Below are positions 17,601 to 25,529 of a stretch of 64,000 nucleotides of DNA, piece by piece (positions within the stretch are counted from its first letter, which is position 1; every line of letters begins with the position of its first letter). Source of the DNA: Acidovorax soli (GTDB lineage Bacteria; Pseudomonadota; Gammaproteobacteria; Burkholderiales; Burkholderiaceae_C); NCBI RefSeq assembly GCF_014207955.1, contig NZ_JACHLK010000006.1, positions 310,001 to 374,000 of the forward strand. The letters run 5' to 3'. The notes beneath the pieces are model-generated. The model made no database searches and was not told the origin of the DNA. It worked only from the letters and a program-made list of their open reading frames with translations. A program made the translations under genes and the position numbers.

Positions 17601-18188
17601 TGTGCGCTTGGCGGTGATGAACTCCTGCACGTCGGGGTGGTCGATGCGCAGCACGCCCATCTGCGCGCCGCGCCGCGCACCCGCGCTCTCCACCGTGGAG
17701 CAGGACTGGTCGAACACATTCATGTAGCTGCATGGCCCCGAGGCCGTGGACGCCGTGCCCACCACACGCGCGCCCTTGGGGCGGATGCGCGAAAAGTCAT
17801 AGCCCACACCGCCGCCGCGGCGCATGGTCTCGGCCGCCTCGCGCAGGGCTTCGTAGATGCCGGGGTAGCCGCCTTCGTCCACGCCCTGGATGCAGTCGCC
17901 CACGGGCTGCACGAAGCAGTTGATCAGCGTGGCCTGGATGTCGGTGCCCGCCGCGCTCATGATGCGCCCGGCGCCGATGGCGCCGGCCTGCAGGTTCTGA
18001 AGGAACAGCGCCTCGTACTTGTCGCGCAGCGCAGGCGCTTCGACCGAGGCCAGGGCGCGGGCCACGCGCCGGTAGAGGTCGTCGGCGCTGGTTTCGCCGT
18101 TCTTGAGGTATTTCTCGCGCAGGACGTCGAGGCTGATGGCTTGCATGGAGGTGGCGCCGGTCAAAGCACTGGATGTTTCGCGTTTCAT
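14619..18188 (-). CDS. nrdJ: Class II (adenosylcobalamin-dependent) ribonucleotide reductase with an in-frame intein
   Basis: Precursor of 1189 residues; 809 remain after removal of a 380-residue intein (residues 298-677). The mature enzyme reduces ribonucleotides to deoxyribonucleotides with a B12 radical. Cys91 in LINCFVQPVGDC is one redox cysteine; the radical-site NPCGEQPLPSYG is formed only on splicing, and the Cys-rich tail (CVECGAHAV, CDYCTQCGHMGSCG) is the usual C-terminal thiol donor/zinc segment. Phosphate-binding PTGTVSLAF and RMLS... helices are in the second part. ATG 18188 has AAGGA upstream; a longer reading adds residues without family support. The 163-base upstream gap shows no recognisable B12-riboswitch box. 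No class I or III reductase lies in the window. Confidence 0.96.
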   Translation of the reverse strand: MKRETSSALTGATSMQAISLDVLREKYLKNGETSADDLYRRVARALASVEAPALRDKYEALFLQNLQAGAIGAGRIMSAAGTDIQATLINCFVQPVGDCIQGVDEGGYPGIYEALREAAETMRRGGGVGYDFSRIRPKGARVVGTASTASGPCSYMNVFDQSCSTVESAGARRGAQMGVLRIDHPDVQEFITAKRTPGRWNNFNVSVGVPDAFIQAVEKDAPWELVHRARPGEPLIAQGAHQRADGQWVYATVPARTLWDTIMQSAYDFAEPGILFLDHINEDNNLHYCEDIAATNPCVTADTWVLTTEGPRQVADLIGRPFSAVVDGRAYRVQSQGFFQTGTRPVLCLQTREGHALRLTAEHRVRRVARKTRYCLEVEWTEAAQLLPGDEIVLHDHRALQGWAGAGSEAEGYLLGLLIGDGTLKADKAVLSVWAPELKAVGQGTVAYAATGAAGIVQAAEAAAAPLAHRADFGGFQRPVAGRGEARMASAALRDLAFGLGMAPGRKAITPAMERRSSDFARGLLRGLFDADGSVQGNQDKGVSVRLAQSDAALLQTVQRMLLRLGMASTLYRDRRPAAERALPDGKGGLRLYGTRAQHELVLSGDNIAVFAEAIGFADTDKAERLDSALAGYRRALHRERFTATVQALVDDGVEDVYDVTVADVHAFDANGIVAHNCGEQPLPSYGCCDLGPIILTRFVRNPFGFGGVAAFDFEAFAQTVALQVRALDNVLDVTFWPLPQQRDEAMAKRRIGVGFTGMGNTLALLCLRYDLPEGREMAVRIAAAMRDAAYLASVDLAREKGAFPKFEAGPYLSQGTFASRLPEPIKDAIRTHGIRNSHLLSIAPTGTVSLAFADNASNGIEPPFSWTYKRKKREADGSTSEYAVEDHAWRLYRELGGNVLQLPEYFVSALAMPAEGHIAMMEAVQPYVDTAISKTVNIPADYPYEGFKDLYLQAWRARLKGLATYRPNTILGSVLETHSAPAAAPAPAAPPVDPMRTVIESRPKGGLSAVAEKVEYWTQEGRKTLYLLVSFLPVPTGVGHATVDRAIEFFMPVGQSGESQQWITSSMRMLSLAARGGFLERALSDMRKVAWDRGPVRLGTHRKEDGTQVPMWHDSEVAAMAYAIQNILARRVADPVQQQLPLEEPAAPPVAVPQAMAGKKCVECGAHAVIRKDGCDYCTQCGHMGSCG
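16158..17297 (-). other. NrdJ intein with LAGLIDADG homing endonuclease
   Basis: 380-residue protein intron, Cys1 to Asn380 of its own numbering. Splicing blocks: block A CVTADTWVLTTEG at the start; block B TAEH (Thr63-His66); block F VYDVTVADVHAF near 360-371; block G GIVAHN with penultimate His379 and terminal Asn380; the +1 extein residue is Cys. The central part holds both endonuclease motifs, LLGLLIGDG (Asp124) and LLRGLFDADG (Asp235), with both acidic residues present. All residues needed for class 1 splicing and for DNA cleavage appear intact. The flanking exteins read NP before and CGEQPL after, the conserved class II radical site. RIR1/NrdJ inteins are known in other bacteria, including Acidovorax as I recall. 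Confidence 0.95.
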
Positions 18189-18351
18189 GGCTGAAGGTCC
18201 TTGCGCTCCATCAAACAAGACGGGGATCCCCCGCGCACTGCAAGCCGGCCGGGGAGGCGAAAGCAGCACCATACATCGGCCCTATAGCCACACTGCCACC
18301 GTGGCCTCCGCCCCGTTCGGGTGGCCTTTGGCGTGCCGTTAGCATTGCGGC

Positions 18352-19206
18352 ATGCGAATCATTACGCTCTTTACCCTCCCCTCCATGGCCCGCCGGGCCC
18401 TGCCCCTGGTGGCGGCCCTGGCGCTGGCCGGCTGCGCCAACCAGCCCCCCGAAATGCCGGCCTCCTGGCCCGCCCGCCTGCAGCAGGTGCTGCCTGCCGA
18501 TGTGCTGCTGCTGGGCGAACAGCACGATGCCGCCGAGCACCAGCGCCTGCAGCGCGAGGCCGTGCAATGGCTGGCCGCGCGCGGCACACTCGCCGCCGTG
18601 GTGATGGAGATGGCCGAGCAGGGCGGCAGCACCGCCGGCCTGCCGCGCGGTGCGACCGAGGCCCAGGCCCAGGCCGCCCTGAACTGGCAGGACAAGGCCT
18701 GGCCCTGGGCCAAGTACGGTCCGGTGGTCATGGCGGCCGTGGAGGCCGGCGTGCCGGTGCTGGGCGGCAACCTGCCGCGCAGCCAGATGCGCGCCACCAT
18801 GGGCCAGGCGCAGTGGGATGCGCACCTGCCCGCGCCCGCGCTGCAGCGCCAATACACCGAGATCCGTGATGGCCACTGCGGCCTGTTGCCCGAAGCGCAG
18901 ATTGCGCCCATGGCGCGTATCCAGATCGCCCGCGATGCCAGCATGGCGCAGACCGCCACCGCGGCCCTGCAGCCGGGCAAGACGGTGCTGCTCATCGCCG
19001 GGGCCGGCCATGTCTGGCGCAGCCTGGGTGTGCCCACCCACCTGGGCGGCGGCGTGAAGGCCCAGGTGGTGGTGGCACGTGCCGGCGGCGCGCCGGCCAC
19101 CACGCATGCCGATGCCGACCTGCTGGCCCCCACGCCCGCACTGCCGCCCCGCGATGCCTGCGCCGAACTGCGCGAGCAGTGGAAGGCCGCGCCGCGCCAG
19201 CCCTGA
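18352..19206 (+). CDS. ChaN-family lipoprotein
   Basis: 284-residue predicted lipoprotein of the ChaN (haem-binding uptake, Tiki-superfamily) family. The signal peptide ends in lipobox LALAGC (Cys about residue 28). The mature part has VLLLGEQHDAAEHQRLQ with the conserved GE-H motif, VVMEMAEQGG with the conserved glutamate, and TVLLIAGAGHVWRSLGVP with the C-terminal G-x-x-H/R region. C. jejuni ChaN binds cofacial haems and is thought to help iron uptake; that role is transferred only by family. The short ATG-initiated start at 18352 gives a long n-region, and an internal ATG at the twelfth codon is possible. It is divergent from nrdJ. Confidence 0.87.
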   Translation: MRIITLFTLPSMARRALPLVAALALAGCANQPPEMPASWPARLQQVLPADVLLLGEQHDAAEHQRLQREAVQWLAARGTLAAVVMEMAEQGGSTAGLPRGATEAQAQAALNWQDKAWPWAKYGPVVMAAVEAGVPVLGGNLPRSQMRATMGQAQWDAHLPAPALQRQYTEIRDGHCGLLPEAQIAPMARIQIARDASMAQTATAALQPGKTVLLIAGAGHVWRSLGVPTHLGGGVKAQVVVARAGGAPATTHADADLLAPTPALPPRDACAELREQWKAAPRQP

Positions 19207-21174
19207 CTACGGGCGTTGCGCCCTGAGCAGCGCGGCAAACGCCGGCGCGCGCAAGGGCCGGCTGCACAGGTAGCCCTGGTAGGCATCGCAGCCCCGCTCC
19301 TGCAAAAATTCCAGTTGCGCAGGGGTCTCCACGCCCTCGGCCAGCACCGACAGGCCCATGCTGTGGCCCATGGCGATGATGGCCGCGCTGATGGCCATGT
19401 CGTCGGCGCTCTGCGGGATGTCGCGGGTGAAGCCCTGATCGATCTTGAGCACGTCGATGGGAAAGCGCTTGAGCTGGGCGAGCGATGAATAGCCGGTGCC
19501 GAAATCGTCGACCGCGATGCGCACGCCCAGGCCGCGCAGGCCCAGCAGCACCTGCAGCGCCTCCTCGGCACGCTCGGCCAGGGCGGATTCGGTGATCTCC
19601 AGCTCCAGCAGCGCGGCCGGAAAGCCCGCATCGGCCAGCGCCGCCGCCGTGCAACCGGCCACGTCGGTCAGGTGGAACTGGCGCGGCGAGACATTCACGG
19701 CCAGCGTCACCTCGGGCAGGCCCTCGTCGCGCCACTGCCGGCCCTGGCGGCAGACTTCGCGCAGCACCCACTCGCCCAGCGGCCCGATGACGCCCGAAGT
19801 CTCGGCCACGGGGATGAAGCGCGCGGGCGAGATGAGCCCCTCGTCGGGGTCGTTCCAGCGCACCAGGGCTTCGGCCCCGGCGATGCGGCCCGTGGCAATG
19901 TCCACCTGGGGCTGGTAGTACACCTCCATGTGGCCCTGGGCCAGCGCCAGGCGCAGGCGCGACTCCAGCGCCAGGCGCTCGCGCGCGGCCTGGGTCATGG
20001 TCTCGTGGAAGAAGCACCAGGCACCACGCCCGCGTGCCTTGGCGCCATAGACGGCGGCGTGCGCGCCCTGCTGCAGGCCCTCCACCGTGTCGGCATGGGT
20101 GGGGAACATGCAGATGCCCACGCTGGCGCCGGCCACCACCTCCAGGCCATCGGGCGAGCGCCAGGGTTCGGCCACGGCAGCGATCAGCTGGCGCGCCACG
20201 GCGGCCGCGCCCTCGGAGTTGCGCATGTGGCGCGCCACCACGGCCAGTTCGTCGCCCGCCATGCGGCCCAGCAGGTCGCCCGGGCGCAGGGCGGACTGCA
20301 CCTGGCGCGCGATGTGCTGCAGCACCTGGTCGCCGGTGGCATGGCCGTAGCTGTCGTTCACGTCCTTGAAGCGGTCCAGGTTGATCAGCAGCACCGCCAG
20401 GTGCTCACCGCTCAGCCGCGCCTCGCCCACGGCCTCGGCCAGTTCGGTACCGAAACGCAGGCGGTTGGACAGGCCGGTGAGCGCATCGTTGTGCGCCAGG
20501 AACTCCAGACGCTGCTGCTGCGCCTTCTCTTCGGAGATGTCGGAGAACATGCAGACGTAGTGGGTCACCGCCCCGGCAGGGTCGCGCACCGCGCTCAGCG
20601 ACATGTGCTCGGGAAAGACCTCGCCATTCTTGCGCCGGTTCCAGATCTCGCCCTGCCAGTGGCCCGTGCTGTGCAGCGCCCCCCACATGGCGTCGTAGAA
20701 GGCCTTGTCGTGGCGGCCCGACTTGAAGACGCGCGGGTTCTGGCCCAGCAACTCGGTTTCGGTATAGCCCAGAAGCCGGGTGAAGGCCGCATTGACCGAG
20801 AGGATGCGGCCCTGGGCATCGGTCACCACCACGCCTTCGATGGTGTTGTCCACCACGGTGCTGGCCAGGCGCTGGCGCTCCTCGCTGGTGGCCAGGGCCG
20901 CCCGCACGGCCGCGATGTCGCCCCGCTCCTGCAGCGCGCGGATCCGCGCTCGCTCGGCCTCGCGCGCCTTGTGGGCCAGCCAGCCGGCCAGTGCCCCGGT
21001 GAGCAGCACGTAGAGCCAGCCCTTCCAGGTCTGGTAGCGCGTCAGCGCACCCGGCTCCGTGACCCAGTGGGCCAGCAGCAGATCGCCCACCAGCACCCAC
21101 GCCACGCCCAGCACCAGGTACAGCGCCGCCACGCGCCAGGGAACCAGTGGCCTCGGGCCCGCCAAGTCTTGCAT
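19207..21174 (-). CDS. Membrane PAS-GGDEF-EAL c-di-GMP protein with degenerate AGDEL
   Basis: 655-residue signalling protein. Two N-terminal membrane helices (VAALYLVLGVAWVLVGDLLL and the WLYVLLTGALAGWLAHKA region) are followed by a short coiled segment, a PAS domain (about residues 110-215; VDNTIEGVVVTDAQGRILSV), a GGDEF domain (NDALTGLSNRLRFG, INLDRFKDVNDSYGHATGD) whose signature reads AGDEL, and a complete EAL phosphodiesterase domain (GAEALVRW, LEITESAL, DDFGTGYSSL, KIDQGF, EGVETPAQL). The first Gly and the last Phe of GGDEF are changed, so diguanylate cyclase activity is probably weak or lost, with EAL activity kept. ATG 21174 has AAGGA six bases upstream; an upstream TTG at 21216 is an alternative. 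It is divergent from purU. Confidence 0.93.
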   Translation of the reverse strand: MQDLAGPRPLVPWRVAALYLVLGVAWVLVGDLLLAHWVTEPGALTRYQTWKGWLYVLLTGALAGWLAHKAREAERARIRALQERGDIAAVRAALATSEERQRLASTVVDNTIEGVVVTDAQGRILSVNAAFTRLLGYTETELLGQNPRVFKSGRHDKAFYDAMWGALHSTGHWQGEIWNRRKNGEVFPEHMSLSAVRDPAGAVTHYVCMFSDISEEKAQQQRLEFLAHNDALTGLSNRLRFGTELAEAVGEARLSGEHLAVLLINLDRFKDVNDSYGHATGDQVLQHIARQVQSALRPGDLLGRMAGDELAVVARHMRNSEGAAAVARQLIAAVAEPWRSPDGLEVVAGASVGICMFPTHADTVEGLQQGAHAAVYGAKARGRGAWCFFHETMTQAARERLALESRLRLALAQGHMEVYYQPQVDIATGRIAGAEALVRWNDPDEGLISPARFIPVAETSGVIGPLGEWVLREVCRQGRQWRDEGLPEVTLAVNVSPRQFHLTDVAGCTAAALADAGFPAALLELEITESALAERAEEALQVLLGLRGLGVRIAVDDFGTGYSSLAQLKRFPIDVLKIDQGFTRDIPQSADDMAISAAIIAMGHSMGLSVLAEGVETPAQLEFLQERGCDAYQGYLCSRPLRAPAFAALLRAQRP

Positions 21175-21226
21175 GAAATCCTTCTTCCCCACCTGTTCCG
21201 GGCCTTGCTGCGACAATGGCGCAGCT

Positions 21227-22078
21227 ATGACGACCCAAGCCTACATCCTTACCCTGTCCTGCCCCGACCGCCTGGGGCTGGTGCACGCAGTCTCCGGCTT
21301 CCTGCTGGAGCATGGCGGCAACATCGAAGAAGCCGCCCAGTACAACGACCACGCCACCGGCCTGTTCTTCATGCGCGTGCAGTTCGCCTGCGACCAGCAC
21401 GACCATGCCACGCTCAAGGAGCGCCTGACCGCCTTCGCCGAGCCCAACCAGATGCGCTGGAGCCTGCACGCCACGGCAGCGCCGGTCAAGACCGTGCTCA
21501 TGGTCAGCAAGGAAGGCCACTGCCTCAACGACCTGCTGTTCCGCTGGAAATCCGGCCTGCTGCCCGTGGACATCCGCGCCATCATCAGCAACCACCGCGA
21601 CTTCTACCAGCTGGCGGCCAGCTACAACGTGCCCTTCCACCACATTCCGGTCACGGCCGCCACCAAGGCCCAGGCCGAAGCCAAGCAGTACGAGATCATC
21701 GAGGCCGAAGGGGCCGAGCTGGTGGTGCTCGCGCGCTACATGCAAGTGCTGTCGGACGACCTGTGCAAGAAGCTCGCTGGCCGTGCGATCAACATCCACC
21801 ACAGCTTTTTGCCCAGCTTCAAGGGCGCCAAGCCCTACTACCAGGCCCATGACCGGGGCGTGAAGCTCATTGGCGCCACGGCCCACTACGTCACCGCCGA
21901 CCTCGACGAAGGCCCGATTATCGAGCAGGACGTGGCCCGCGCCGACCACACCGACACGGTGGAAGACCTCACGGCCCGCGGCCGCGACACCGAAAGCCAG
22001 GTGCTGGCCCGCGCCGTGAAGTGGCACAGCGAGCACCGCGTGCTGCTCAACGGCCACAAGACGGTCGTCTTCCGCTGA
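21227..22078 (+). CDS. purU: Formyltetrahydrofolate deformylase PurU
   Basis: 283-residue enzyme hydrolysing 10-formyl-THF to THF and formate, balancing one-carbon units. Residues about 5-85 are an ACT domain (YILTLSCPDRLGLVHAVSGF). Residues about 90-283 are a formyltransferase domain, with IISNHRDFYQLA, INIHHSFLPSFKGAKPYYQA (the catalytic His and Ser/Asn region) and IGATAHYVTADLDEGPIIEQ (the catalytic Asp). Full length for the family. The ATG at 21227 matches the ACT-domain opening; an upstream open frame has no similarity. It is divergent from the GGDEF/EAL gene by 52 bases. Confidence 0.96.
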   Translation: MTTQAYILTLSCPDRLGLVHAVSGFLLEHGGNIEEAAQYNDHATGLFFMRVQFACDQHDHATLKERLTAFAEPNQMRWSLHATAAPVKTVLMVSKEGHCLNDLLFRWKSGLLPVDIRAIISNHRDFYQLAASYNVPFHHIPVTAATKAQAEAKQYEIIEAEGAELVVLARYMQVLSDDLCKKLAGRAINIHHSFLPSFKGAKPYYQAHDRGVKLIGATAHYVTADLDEGPIIEQDVARADHTDTVEDLTARGRDTESQVLARAVKWHSEHRVLLNGHKTVVFR

Positions 22079-22103
22079 GCGAGCGCCCGCTTTCCTCCGC
22101 CCC

Positions 22104-23003
22104 ATGGCAAACCCCTCCTCGTTTCTCAGCAGCGCGGCACGGCGCATTCCGCCCATCCAGTGCCTGCTGACCTTCGAGGCGCTGGCGCGCCTGCGCAGCG
22201 TGACGCAGACGGCCGACGAGCTCTGCGTCACGCCCAGTGCGGTGAGCCACCGCGTCAAGCAGCTCGAGCAGATCCTGGGCGTGCGCCTCTTCGGTCGGGC
22301 CGATTTTTCGCTGACCACCGAGGGCAGCGCCTACCTGGCCCACGTGCGCGAGGGCCTGGGCGCGCTGCAGCGCTTTCCGGGCGCGGCCGCCGCCCCGGGC
22401 CGGCGCCGGCTCAAGCTGGCCGTGACGCCGACCTTTGCGCGCACCATCCTGATCCCGCGCCTGCGCCAGTTCACCGAGGCCTACCCCGAGATCGACCTGG
22501 CGCTGCAGGTCTCCATCCCGCTGCTCGATGTGGTGGCCGAGGACGCCGACCTGATGGTGCGCTTCGGCCCCGGCCACTATGCCGATGTGGAGCATGTGGA
22601 GCTGGCGCGCGACGTGGTCACGCCCCTGGCCTCGCCGGCCTTCGTGCGCGAGCACGGCCCCTTTGACCGCCCCGAGGACCTGGAGGGCGTGCCCCTGCTG
22701 CGCAGCCCGCTGGAGCCCTGGCGCACCTGGTTCGCCGCCACCCAGCTGGACTGGGCCGAGCCCAGCGAGGGCTCGCAGTTCAACGACATCGGCCTGATGT
22801 GCGACGCCGCCGCCGCCGGCATGGGCGTGGCCCTGGTGCGCCTGAAACTGGGCGCGCCCTGGCTGGAAAATGGCACGCTGGTGCGCCTGTTCGAGACCGA
22901 CAGCGCCAGCCCCCATGCCCACTACCTGTGCTGGCGCACGGGCACCATGGACCGCTGGGAATGCGCGGCCTTTGCCGAATGGTTGCGCAAGACCATGGTC
23001 TGA
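22104..23003 (+). CDS. LysR-family transcriptional regulator, GcvA-like
   Basis: 299-residue regulator of the GcvA branch. The helix-turn-helix reads FEALARLRSVTQTADELCVTP then SAVSHRVKQLEQILGVRLF, and the effector domain starts near residue 95 (RRLKLAVTPTFARTILIPRL) and includes LDVVAEDADLMVRFGPGHY, a typical GcvA-branch motif. It lies 25 bases after purU on the same strand, and its 3' end overlaps the next GNAT gene, so a small purU-LysR-GNAT operon is possible. Its target may be among these or elsewhere. Confidence 0.92.
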   Translation: MANPSSFLSSAARRIPPIQCLLTFEALARLRSVTQTADELCVTPSAVSHRVKQLEQILGVRLFGRADFSLTTEGSAYLAHVREGLGALQRFPGAAAAPGRRRLKLAVTPTFARTILIPRLRQFTEAYPEIDLALQVSIPLLDVVAEDADLMVRFGPGHYADVEHVELARDVVTPLASPAFVREHGPFDRPEDLEGVPLLRSPLEPWRTWFAATQLDWAEPSEGSQFNDIGLMCDAAAAGMGVALVRLKLGAPWLENGTLVRLFETDSASPHAHYLCWRTGTMDRWECAAFAEWLRKTMV

Positions 23004-23512
23004 GCGTGCGCGCGGCCCTGCCCGGGGACGCCGCCGCCATCGCCCGCATCCATGTCGCGGCCTGGCAGGCCGCGTACGCGGGCCTCATCGATGCCGCCTT
23101 TCTGGCCGCCCTGTCCGTGGCCCAGCGCGAGGCCTGGTGGTCTGGGGCGATTGCCAAGGGCAGCCCGGAATTGCTGGTCGCACACGGAGAGGACGGTGTC
23201 CTGGCCGGCTGGGTCGCACTGGGCGACTGCCGCGACGCTGGCGCACCGGCCACCCGGGGCGAGATCTGGGCGATCTATGTGGACCCGGCCCGCTGGGGCC
23301 AGGGAGCGGGCCGCCTGCTCTGGCAGCATGCGCGGGCACGTCTGACTGCCCAGGGCCGCACCGAGGTCAGCCTGTGGGTGCTGGCCGCCAACCTGCGCGC
23401 GATCCGCTTCTATGCCGCGCAGGGCTTCGCTCCCGACTCAGGGAGTGACAGAACCATCACCGTGGCCGGAGCGCCCCTGGAAGAAGTGCGCCAGGTCTGC
23501 CCTCTGGGCTAG
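22979..23512 (+). CDS. GNAT acetyltransferase
   Basis: 177-residue N-acetyltransferase. The standard RimI-like opening LSVRAALPGDAAAIARIHV is followed by AAWQAAYAGLI, the strand/loop IWAIYVDPARWGQGAGRLL with the acetyl-CoA pyrophosphate loop, and VSLWVLAANLRAIRFYAAQGF. The start is uncertain: ATG 22979 overlaps the LysR gene by 25 bases, while a GTG at 23006 starts three bases after its stop and would remove nine residues that are not part of the fold. Substrate unknown. Co-transcription with the LysR gene is likely from the overlap. Confidence 0.85.
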   Translation: MVAQDHGLSVRAALPGDAAAIARIHVAAWQAAYAGLIDAAFLAALSVAQREAWWSGAIAKGSPELLVAHGEDGVLAGWVALGDCRDAGAPATRGEIWAIYVDPARWGQGAGRLLWQHARARLTAQGRTEVSLWVLAANLRAIRFYAAQGFAPDSGSDRTITVAGAPLEEVRQVCPLG

Positions 23513-23584
23513 GGCAGCGTATTTCACGCCCCGCCCCCAAAAAATCTCACGGCGCGGCGCCCCCCGATGGCCTACAGTGACGGC

Positions 23585-25108
23585 ATGCAGTCGACCGCCT
23601 CTCCACCCCTCGCAGCCAAGGCCCCCACCGGACCCACGCCCGCCGAGCGCAATGCGCGCCAGGCCGAGGTGGTGCAGGCCCTGTCGCGCGCCGTACCCGC
23701 CCATGCCCTGCTGTGGAACGCCGAGGACACCACGCCCTACGAGTGCGATGGCCTCACCGCCTACCGCCAGCGCCCGCTGGTGGTCTGCCTGCCCGAGACC
23801 TATGAACAGGTGCAGGCCGTGCTGCAGGCCTGCCACCGGCTGCATGTGCCCGTGGTGGCGCGCGGCGCGGGCACGGGCCTGTCGGGCGGGGCCATGCCCG
23901 ACGCCATGGGCGTGACGCTGTCGCTGGCCAAGTTCAACCGCATCCTCAACGTCGACCCGGTGGGCCGCACGGCGCTGGTGCAATGCGGCGTGCGCAACCT
24001 GGCGATCAGCGAGGCGGCCGCGCCCTACGGCCTGTACTACGCGCCCGACCCGAGCAGCCAGATCGCCTGCACCATCGGCGGCAATGTGGCCGAGAACTCG
24101 GGCGGCGTGCACTGCCTGAAATACGGCCTCACGGTGCACAACGTGCTGCAGGTGCGTGGCTTCACCATCGAGGGCGAGGCCGTGGAATTCGGCAGCGAAG
24201 CGCTCGACGCCCCGGGCTACGATCTGCTGGCCGCCGTGATCGGCAGCGAGGGCATGCTGGCCGTGACCACCGAGGTCACGGTGCGCCTGGTGCCCAAGCC
24301 GCAGCTGGCGCGCTGCATCATGGCCAGCTTCGACGATGTGCGCAAGGCCGGAGCGGCGGTGGCGGCAGTCATCGCCGCCGGCATCATCCCCGCGGGCCTG
24401 GAGATGATGGACAAGCCCATGACCGCCGCGGTCGAAGACTTCGTGCACGCGGGCTATGACCTCACTGCCGAGGCCATCCTGCTGTGCGAGAGCGACGGCA
24501 CCCCCGAAGAGGTGGAAGAAGAGATCGGCCGCATGACCGAGGTGCTGCGCGCCGCGGGCGCCGTGGCCATCTCGGTGAGCCGCGACGAGGCCGAGCGCCT
24601 GCGCTTCTGGAGTGGGCGCAAGAACGCCTTCCCGGCCAGCGGTCGCATCAGCCCCGACTACATGTGCATGGATTCGACCATCCCGCGCAAGCGCCTGGCC
24701 GACATCCTGCTCGCCATTGCCGAGATGGAGAAGAAATACCAGCTGCGCTGCGCCAACGTGTTCCACGCGGGCGACGGCAACCTGCACCCGCTGATCCTGT
24801 TCGATGCCAACGACCCCGACCAGCTGCACCGCTGCGAACTCTTCGGCGCCGACATCCTGGAGACCAGCGTGGCCATGGGCGGCACGGTGACCGGCGAGCA
24901 CGGCGTGGGCGTGGAGAAGCTCAACAGCATGTGCGTGCAGTTCAGCGCCGAGGAAAACGCACAGATGGCCGGCCTCAAGCACGCCTTCGACCCGGCCGGC
25001 CTGCTCAACCCTGGCAAGGTGATCCCCACGCTGCACCGCTGTGCGGAGTACGGCAAGATGCTGGTGCGGGCCGGCCAGATCAAGCACCCCGATCTTCCCC
25101 GCTTCTGA
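23585..25108 (+). CDS. FAD-linked oxidase, GlcD/D-lactate dehydrogenase type
   Basis: 507-residue flavoenzyme that should oxidise a 2-hydroxy acid such as glycolate or D-lactate. The N-terminal PCMH FAD domain shows VPVVARGAGTGLSGGAMP (about residues 83-100) and CTIGGNVAENSGGVHCLKYG; the C-terminal cap domain contains NVFHAGDGNLHP and GTVTGEHGVGVEKL, where His residues act in the active site, and the terminal DPAGLLNPGK. Length matches GlcD. GlcE and GlcF are not adjacent, so it may act alone or with subunits elsewhere. The ATG at 23585 is preferred to an in-frame ATG at 23567, but no ribosome-binding site distinguishes them. Confidence 0.93.
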   Translation: MQSTASPPLAAKAPTGPTPAERNARQAEVVQALSRAVPAHALLWNAEDTTPYECDGLTAYRQRPLVVCLPETYEQVQAVLQACHRLHVPVVARGAGTGLSGGAMPDAMGVTLSLAKFNRILNVDPVGRTALVQCGVRNLAISEAAAPYGLYYAPDPSSQIACTIGGNVAENSGGVHCLKYGLTVHNVLQVRGFTIEGEAVEFGSEALDAPGYDLLAAVIGSEGMLAVTTEVTVRLVPKPQLARCIMASFDDVRKAGAAVAAVIAAGIIPAGLEMMDKPMTAAVEDFVHAGYDLTAEAILLCESDGTPEEVEEEIGRMTEVLRAAGAVAISVSRDEAERLRFWSGRKNAFPASGRISPDYMCMDSTIPRKRLADILLAIAEMEKKYQLRCANVFHAGDGNLHPLILFDANDPDQLHRCELFGADILETSVAMGGTVTGEHGVGVEKLNSMCVQFSAEENAQMAGLKHAFDPAGLLNPGKVIPTLHRCAEYGKMLVRAGQIKHPDLPRF

Positions 25109-25154
25109 CGTGCCGCAACAGCCGCCTACCGCTACGCCACCTGCCCCCGGCCCC

Positions 25155-25529
25155 ATGAAAGGCCTGCAAGGCCTGGCCTTTCTGCTGCTCATGCAGTCGG
25201 CCGGCGAGGCGCTGTCGCATTTTCTGCACCTGCCCGTTCCCGGCCCGGTGGTCGGCATGGTGCTGCTGCTCCTGGCACTGCAGTGGGGCCCGGTACAGCG
25301 GGCCGTGGCGCCGGCGGCGGGCTTTCTGCTCACCCACCTGTCGCTGCTGTTCGTGCCGGTGGGTGTGGGTGTCATGACGCACCTCGATCTGCTGGGCGCC
25401 TATGGGCTGCGCCTGGTGGTGGTGATCGTGCTGTCCACCTGGGCCGGAATGGCGGCCACGGTGCTGGTGCTGCGCCTGTTCAGGCCCCGGCCCGATACCC
25501 GGGAGGCAGGCGATGGCCAACTTCGTTGA
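25155..25529 (+). CDS. CidA/LrgA-family membrane protein
   Basis: 124-residue inner-membrane protein with four hydrophobic helices. Family motifs: GLAFLLLMQSAGEALSHFL, PVPGPVVGMVLLLLAL, LLTHLSLLFVPVGVGVM. The family is described as holin-like and, with LrgB, linked to murein hydrolase control, overflow metabolism and pyruvate uptake. The ATG at 25155 is chosen; an in-frame GTG at 25110 would add fifteen Pro-rich residues. It overlaps the lrgB-like gene by 17 bases. Its position directly after the glycolate/D-lactate dehydrogenase gene is suggestive, since LrgAB homologues in plants and bacteria move glycolate, glycerate or pyruvate (established for some members, inference here). Confidence 0.9.
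   Translation: MKGLQGLAFLLLMQSAGEALSHFLHLPVPGPVVGMVLLLLALQWGPVQRAVAPAAGFLLTHLSLLFVPVGVGVMTHLDLLGAYGLRLVVVIVLSTWAGMAATVLVLRLFRPRPDTREAGDGQLR

Noticed and set aside
14619..18188. Reading the nrdJ interruption as a frameshift or an unrelated insertion
   Set aside because: The frame is continuous, and all intein splice blocks and the two endonuclease motifs are in order.
18189..18351. Possible cobalamin riboswitch upstream of the B12-dependent nrdJ
   Set aside because: No recognisable B12-box sequence or expected layout can be seen, and class II reductase genes are usually regulated otherwise. A covariance search would decide.
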